Below the pieces are notes generated by a model. It saw only the letters and a program-made list of their open reading frames with translations. It was not told the origin of the DNA and made no database searches. DNA of 10,497 bases, taken from contig JAAZJV010000094.1 of assembly GCA_012800135.1 (NCBI GenBank), forward strand, positions 1 through 10,497, read 5' to 3'. The stretch's first letter is position 1; the number at the start of each line of letters is the position of its first letter. This stretch comes from Clostridiaceae bacterium. GTDB taxonomy: Bacteria > Bacillota > Clostridia > Saccharofermentanales > DTU023. The translations under genes were made by a program, and so were the position numbers. Positions 7,262 through 10,497 of this stretch are shown here, piece after piece.

Positions 7262-8485
7262 ATGAAAAAACTAGTGGACCATGCCCGCGTAAAAGAACGT
7301 GCTGAACATTATCGCGAGGATATGACGCGTTTTCTGCGCGATTTAATTAAAATCGGCGGCGAAAGCACCGAAGAAAAAGGGAAAGCTCTGCGCATTAAAG
7401 AGGAAATGGAAAAGGTCGGCTTTGATAAGGCTGAGATTGACGGCCTCGGCAATGTGTACGGCTGGATGGGCGACGGAGAACGCATCATTGCTCTCGATGC
7501 ACATATCGATACCGTCGGCATCGGTGAAATCGCAACGTGGGATTTTGATCCTTATGAAGGTTATGAGAACGAGACGGAAATCGGCGGCCGCGGCGCATCC
7601 GATCAGCTAGGCGGCATGGTGTCTTCCGTATATGGAGCCCTTATCATGAAAGAGCTCGACATGATTCCGGAAGGTTTCAAAATTCTCGTGACCGGCACCG
7701 TGCAGGAAGAAGACTGCGACGGCATGTGCTGGCTTTATATTATTGAGAAAGAAAACATCCGTCCCGAGTTTGTCGTTTCAACGGAACCGACGAGTTGTCG
7801 AGTGTACCGCGGACATCGCGGGCGCATGGAAATTCGTGTTGACGTGTTAGGACGCGCATCTCACGGCTCCGCACCCGAACGCGGCGACAACGCCATTTAT
7901 AAGATGGCCGACATCCTTCATGAAGTTCGCGAATTGAACAACCATCTCAAAGACGATCCGTTCCTTGGCAAAGGTACGGTGACTACGTCGCAAATTTTCT
8001 ATACATCACCTTCCCGTTGTGCCGTAGCGGACAGCTGTGCTATTTCGCTCGATCGCCGTCTGACATGGGGCGAGACGTATCAGTCCGCGCTTGAAGAAAT
8101 CGAAAATCTGCCGTCTGTCAAGAAATACGGTGCGAAGGTCAGCATGTACAAATACGATCGCCCGTCATGGACAGGCGAAGTTTACGTGCAGGATTCATAC
8201 TTCCCGACATGGGTCATCCCCGAAGACGCGCCGCAGACTCGCGCGCTCGTCGCCGCTTACACCGACCTTTACGAGAAGCCGATCGTTGACAAGTGGACTT
8301 TCTCCACAAACGGTGTCGCGATTATGGGACGCCACAATATTCCATGCATCGGCTTAGGCCCCGGTGCGGAAGAGCAAGCGCATTCTCCGAACGAGATCAC
8401 TTGGAAAGACGATCTTGTGCTGTGCGCCGCAGTCTACAGTGCTCTGCCGATGTACTACAGCGAAATCGTCAAATCGGAAGAGTAA
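7262..8485 (+). CDS. ygeY: M20-family metallohydrolase YgeY
   Basis: YgeY is a dinuclear zinc-type amidohydrolase of the M20 (ArgE/DapE/carboxypeptidase) family, historically annotated as a selenium-metabolism-linked hydrolase. The 407-residue length is normal. Metal and catalytic residues are visible: His81 and Asp83 in DAHIDTV, Asp114 in [10 protein letters not shown], Glu149-Glu150 in VQEED, Glu175 in STEPT and His374 in AHSPNE. The dimerisation-domain histidine is His201 in [13 protein letters not shown]. All are intact, so the enzyme should be active on an N-acyl or carbamoyl amino-acid-like substrate. GGAGG about eight bases before the ATG is the strongest Shine-Dalgarno of the operon. 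The gene is last in the operon; a 13-bp hairpin follows 53 bp after the stop. The substrate is not known from the sequence. Confidence 0.94.
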   Translation: MKKLVDHARVKERAEHYREDMTRFLRDLIKIGGESTEEKGKALRIKEEMEKVGFDKAEIDGLGNVYGWMGDGERIIALDAHIDTVGIGEIATWDFDPYEGYENETEIGGRGASDQLGGMVSSVYGALIMKELDMIPEGFKILVTGTVQEEDCDGMCWLYIIEKENIRPEFVVSTEPTSCRVYRGHRGRMEIRVDVLGRASHGSAPERGDNAIYKMADILHEVRELNNHLKDDPFLGKGTVTTSQIFYTSPSRCAVADSCAISLDRRLTWGETYQSALEEIENLPSVKKYGAKVSMYKYDRPSWTGEVYVQDSYFPTWVIPEDAPQTRALVAAYTDLYEKPIVDKWTFSTNGVAIMGRHNIPCIGLGPGAEEQAHSPNEITWKDDLVLCAAVYSALPMYYSEIVKSEE

Positions 8486-8537
8486 GCGCTAGATCAAAGA
8501 CGCAACAGTCACAGTTATTTGAGTTCTAAGGGAAACA

Positions 8538-8599
8538 CTGCATCCTCGGTTCCCCAAACGGGTCACCGAGGATGCAGATGACACCTGAGTGTATCCTCG
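8538..8599 (+). promoter_or_regulatory. 13-bp hairpin with a competing third arm after ygeY
   Basis: CTGCATCCTCGGT (8538-8550) pairs perfectly with ACCGAGGATGCAG (8565-8577). The loop has an additional possible CCC/GGG pair set (8553-8555 with 8560-8562). The right arm can alternatively pair with GTATCCTCG (8591-8599): CGAGGATGC (8567-8575) forms nine pairs including one G-U. No T-tract follows, so this is not a standard intrinsic terminator. It could protect the 3' end of the operon mRNA, support factor-dependent termination or act as a structural switch. Confidence 0.55.
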
Positions 8600-8621
8600 A
8601 TCACCGCAGCCGTCTAAACAA

Positions 8622-8651
8622 TTGATATTCGTTTTACAGGGTCTCCATAAT
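8622..8651 (+). promoter_or_regulatory. Strong promoter for an sRNA or the lipid-kinase leader
   Basis: TTGATA (8622-8627) and CATAAT (8646-8651) each match 5 of 6 consensus bases and lie 18 bp apart. Transcription would begin near 8658. The first open reading frame with a good start downstream is the lipid kinase at 8989, leaving about 330 nt of leader interrupted by an intrinsic terminator. Confidence 0.6.
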
Positions 8652-8657
8652 TTTCTA

Positions 8658-8864
8658 ACTGAGCTTCTTATACTCTAACTGTAGTCTTTCCGCATTGTGT
8701 ATTCGCAAATGCAAGGCTGTAACCTCACATGCCTGCCAGCGGCACCGCCGGCTCGTCAACCGCGGCAGGCACTTCCGGTTGGCGTCTTGCAGGTGCATTA
8801 ATTGTCAAATACTGGTATGATGTGCCGGAGCGATTCTTATTTTTGCTCGAATCGCTTCTTTTTT
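8658..8864 (+). ncRNA. Candidate structured RNA of about 200 nt (attenuator leader or sRNA)
   Basis: The core runs 8710-8791. A closing stem TGCAAG/CTTGCA (8710-8715 with 8786-8791) encloses P1 TGCCTGCC/GGCAGGCA (8730-8737 with 8764-8771), P2 AGCGGC-ACC-GCCGGCT (8738-8753, one bulge) and P3 CGTCAACCG/CGGTTGGCG (8754-8762 with 8776-8784, one G-U). The arms abut with almost no spacer, and the 3' arm of P1 sits in the loop of P3. P1 and P3 therefore either form a pseudoknot or compete. A promoter precedes and an intrinsic terminator ends the unit. I recognise no known riboswitch, SRP, 6S or ribozyme consensus. It might instead be a palindromic repeat element, and function is inference. Confidence 0.45.
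8827..8864 (+). terminator. Intrinsic terminator upstream of the lipid kinase gene
   Basis: GGAGCGATTC (8827-8836) pairs with GAATCGCTTC (8849-8858) over 10 bp with one G-U, around a 12-base loop. Six Ts follow at once (8859-8864), then more T-rich sequence. This is the clearest Rho-independent terminator in the window. Its place between a promoter and the gene at 8989 gives an attenuator-like arrangement. CCGGAG (8825-8830) could pair with upstream TTCCGG (8773-8778), which would oppose terminator formation. Confidence 0.8.
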
Positions 8865-8988
8865 GTTTATTTTTTGTTGTTGCTCTTGCGATTACCTGTT
8901 TTTTTACCATGGCAACGCCGAGTGAGAAATTCTTGCGATGTCATGTTAAGATAGGGCGAAATATGGTACAGGCGAAAGGCTTTTTTTT

Positions 8989-9921
8989 ATGAAGTTTATT
9001 TTCATATTTAATCCGGTTGCTGGCAGAGGCGGGCACGAAGAGATCCTTCGTCAGGCCATTGAAGCATCCAATAAAAAAGATAATTGCGAATTCTATGTCA
9101 CACGTAACCGTGGCGATGCGACAAATTATGTTCGCAATTGGTGTGTGGCACATCCTGATGAGCCTGTTCAATTCATCGCCTGCGGCGGCGACGGCACGAT
9201 CAACGAAGTTATCAACGGGATGGTCAATGCGAAAAACGCGATTCTTTCCGTTTATCCTTGCGGAAGCGGGAATGACCTCGTCAAGACTTTCGGCGGAGCG
9301 AGCGCTTTCCTTGATGTTGACGCGCTTCTTTCGGCGCCGACGAGAAAAATGGATTTATTTCGCATCGGAGACCGATACTGCGGCAACGTGACCAATTTCG
9401 GGTTCGATACGACCGTTGCGGTAACCGTTAATAAAGATCGCGATAGAAAAGGTTACGGCAGCAAACGTTCCTACACGAAAGGCATTCTCAAAGCGTTCGT
9501 TTCCAATATGAGCACCGTATGTACGGTAATTGCCGACGGAGAAGTCCTGAATCCCGATGGTGAATTGCTTCTTTGCACTATCGCGAACGGACAATACGTC
9601 GGCGGATCATTTCGTTGTGCTCCGCGCGCCAAGACGGATGACGGCATCATGGATGTCTGTCTTGTCAAGCCGGTATCGCGTGTGCGGGTTCCTTTTCTTA
9701 TCGGCAAATATGCCCGAGGCGAACACCTTGACGAGCCCTCTATGCAAGACATCATTGAATACCGACGCGCGAAAAGCGTAGAGGTGGTCGGCGAACCCGA
9801 TTTTACATATACACTTGATGGTGAAATCATTCGGTCACCCCGTTTTGTCGTGGAGATGGAGCCGCTTGCACTTACCATTGCGGTACCGGAACAGCTGTCA
9901 GCAGAAGCGGACGCAGATTAA
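8989..9921 (+). CDS. Diacylglycerol/lipid kinase family protein (DagK-like)
   Basis: This 310-residue protein belongs to the DAGK catalytic family (DgkB, YegS, sphingosine-kinase relatives), which phosphorylates lipid substrates with ATP at the inner membrane face. NPVAGRGG (8-15) is the N-terminal nucleotide-binding motif. GGDGT (66-70) is the hallmark catalytic loop, with INEVINGM just after it. PCGSGND (90-96) corresponds to PxGTxND of the family. LDGE (276-279) near the C-terminus is the other conserved motif. Bacterial DgkB recycles diacylglycerol for phospholipid synthesis, and this may be the role here, but the exact lipid cannot be read from sequence. The ribosome-binding site is AAAGG (8975-8979), separated from the ATG by C and a run of eight Ts. 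There is no strong promoter directly upstream, so expression may come from 8622-8651 through the terminator. Confidence 0.9.
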   Translation: MKFIFIFNPVAGRGGHEEILRQAIEASNKKDNCEFYVTRNRGDATNYVRNWCVAHPDEPVQFIACGGDGTINEVINGMVNAKNAILSVYPCGSGNDLVKTFGGASAFLDVDALLSAPTRKMDLFRIGDRYCGNVTNFGFDTTVAVTVNKDRDRKGYGSKRSYTKGILKAFVSNMSTVCTVIADGEVLNPDGELLLCTIANGQYVGGSFRCAPRAKTDDGIMDVCLVKPVSRVRVPFLIGKYARGEHLDEPSMQDIIEYRRAKSVEVVGEPDFTYTLDGEIIRSPRFVVEMEPLALTIAVPEQLSAEADAD

Positions 9922-9934
9922 TCAATTACTCAGT

Positions 9935-9992
9935 CAGTCAGCACTACGTGATAGAAGCCGACACGCAGTCAGCACTACGGGATAGAATCCGA
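9935..9992 (+). repeat. Two-copy tandem repeat, 31-bp period
   Basis: A 27-bp unit beginning CAGTCAGCACTACG occurs at 9935-9961 and 9966-9992, with 25 of 27 bases identical (differences at 9949/9980 and 9957/9988). An extra CAGT precedes the first copy. The pair lies between the lipid kinase stop and proS. It is too short and too few to be a CRISPR array. Role unknown. Confidence 0.8.
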
Positions 9993-10067
9993 TTTGAATA
10001 GTATGTGCTTTGCTCAATTTGTTGTGACACGATTACCCGCTCACTGGCTTTTAAGGGGATCATTAAA
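9993..10067 (+). other. proS upstream region
   Basis: TTGAAT (9994-9999) could be a -35 element but has no matching -10 at 17 bp. AAGGGG about nine bases before the ATG at 10068 is a clear ribosome-binding site. No T-box sequence (AGGGTGGNACCGCG) is present, although synthetase genes in this phylum often have one. Confidence 0.3.
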
Positions 10068-10497
10068 ATGCGTTTGTCAAAGAGTTTTTTCTACACCATA
10101 AGAGAGCAAACCTCGGACGAGGATTCTGTCAGCGGCAATCTTCTGGTGCGTGCCGGTATGATGAAAAAGGTCGCATCCGGCATCTACATGATGATGCCTT
10201 TGGGTCTTAAAGCGCTCAACAAGGTCATTGAGATTATCCGTGAAGAAATGAATGCCATAGGCTCTCAGGAGCTCTCAATGCCTGCCCTTATACCGGAGGA
10301 CGTCTACATCGCCTCCGGCAGACGAGAGACCTTCGGTGACAGCATGTTTTCCCTTAAAGACCGCTACCGTCGCGCCTATGTCCTCGGTCCTACGCACGAA
10401 GAGCTCTTTGCCGCTGCGGCCAAAATGCACATCCGCTCCTATAAGGATCTCCCCTTTAGTCTCTATCAGTTTCAGACAAAGTATCGCGATGAACCCA
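10068..10497 (+). CDS. proS: Prolyl-tRNA synthetase, N-terminal part (cut by window edge)
   Basis: ProS charges tRNA-Pro with proline in the cytoplasm (class II synthetase). The 143 visible codons encode MRLSKSFFYTIREQ, then LLVRAGMMKKVASGIYMMMPLG, the class II motif 1 region IIREEMNAIGSQELSMPAL, SGRRETFG, LGPTHEELF and the start of motif 2, YQFQTKYRDEP. This spacing matches the bacterial (E. coli/Bacillus type) form of about 570 residues with an inserted editing domain, most of which lies beyond the window. The start is supported by AAGGGG upstream. It appears to begin a separate transcription unit from the lipid kinase, 146 bp downstream. Confidence 0.96.
   Translation, partial: MRLSKSFFYTIREQTSDEDSVSGNLLVRAGMMKKVASGIYMMMPLGLKALNKVIEIIREEMNAIGSQELSMPALIPEDVYIASGRRETFGDSMFSLKDRYRRAYVLGPTHEELFAAAAKMHIRSYKDLPFSLYQFQTKYRDEP

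Noticed and set aside
8538..8577. Classical Rho-independent terminator after ygeY
   Set aside because: The stem is perfect but no T-tract follows, so I list it only as a structural element.
8729..8992. Plus-strand ORF of 87 codons with a hydrophobic middle
   Set aside because: It has no Shine-Dalgarno. Its first part is the stem-rich segment, and its hydrophobic part is produced by the T-rich terminator and downstream tract. It also overlaps the kinase start.
9935..9992. CRISPR array
   Set aside because: There are only two direct copies, the gap between them is about 4 bp rather than a spacer, and no cas gene is present.
9922..10067. T-box leader for proS
   Set aside because: The conserved T-box sequence and a following terminator are absent, and the gap is too short for a complete T-box leader.

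Overview
The window looks like chromosome of an anaerobic, mid-GC Bacillota (Clostridia-like) bacterium. The reasons are a Rex NADH sensor, sigma-A-type promoters, strong GGAGG-type ribosome-binding sites, PdxS-type vitamin B6 synthesis, a VTT-family membrane protein, a bacterial DagK-like lipid kinase and a Clostridia/Bacilli-type ProS. I cannot name the genus. There are no rRNA or tRNA genes, insertion sequences, phage genes or CRISPR arrays.

Layout. At the left edge, on the minus strand, is rex, which loses only its last few codons to the window edge. A 471-bp divergent region separates it from pdxS (PLP synthase subunit, plus strand). That region carries a good pdxS promoter and several copies of an ACGGTWA/TWACCGT box. 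No pdxT follows pdxS. Next, all on the plus strand and each with its own intergenic region, come a secreted or membrane-anchored Tim44-like protein with a C-terminal zinc ribbon and a VTT (TVP38/TMEM64-like) membrane protein.

The centre (4397-8485) is a compact three-gene operon: a 491-residue PLP fold-type II enzyme of uncertain substrate, the knotted carbamoyltransferase YgeW, and the M20-family hydrolase YgeY. The gaps are only 59 and 45 bp and every gene has a clear Shine-Dalgarno site. In E. coli the gene between ygeW and ygeY is ygeX, a diaminopropionate ammonia-lyase. Here a different PLP lyase-like protein heads the operon. I infer a catabolic route in which a carbamoylated or acylated diamino or ureido compound is hydrolysed, phosphorolysed and beta-eliminated. 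This operon is the best candidate for an incompletely described system in the window.

The 503-bp region after ygeY (8486-8988) is rich in RNA structure. It has a perfect 13-bp hairpin whose right arm can pair instead with a third copy of the same sequence. After that come a good promoter, a tightly packed set of stems that could form a pseudoknot, and a textbook intrinsic terminator about 125 bp before a diacylglycerol/lipid-kinase gene. It could be an independent small RNA of about 200 nt or an attenuator leader for the kinase. I do not recognise a known riboswitch class. The window ends with a two-copy 31-bp tandem repeat and the first 143 codons of proS.
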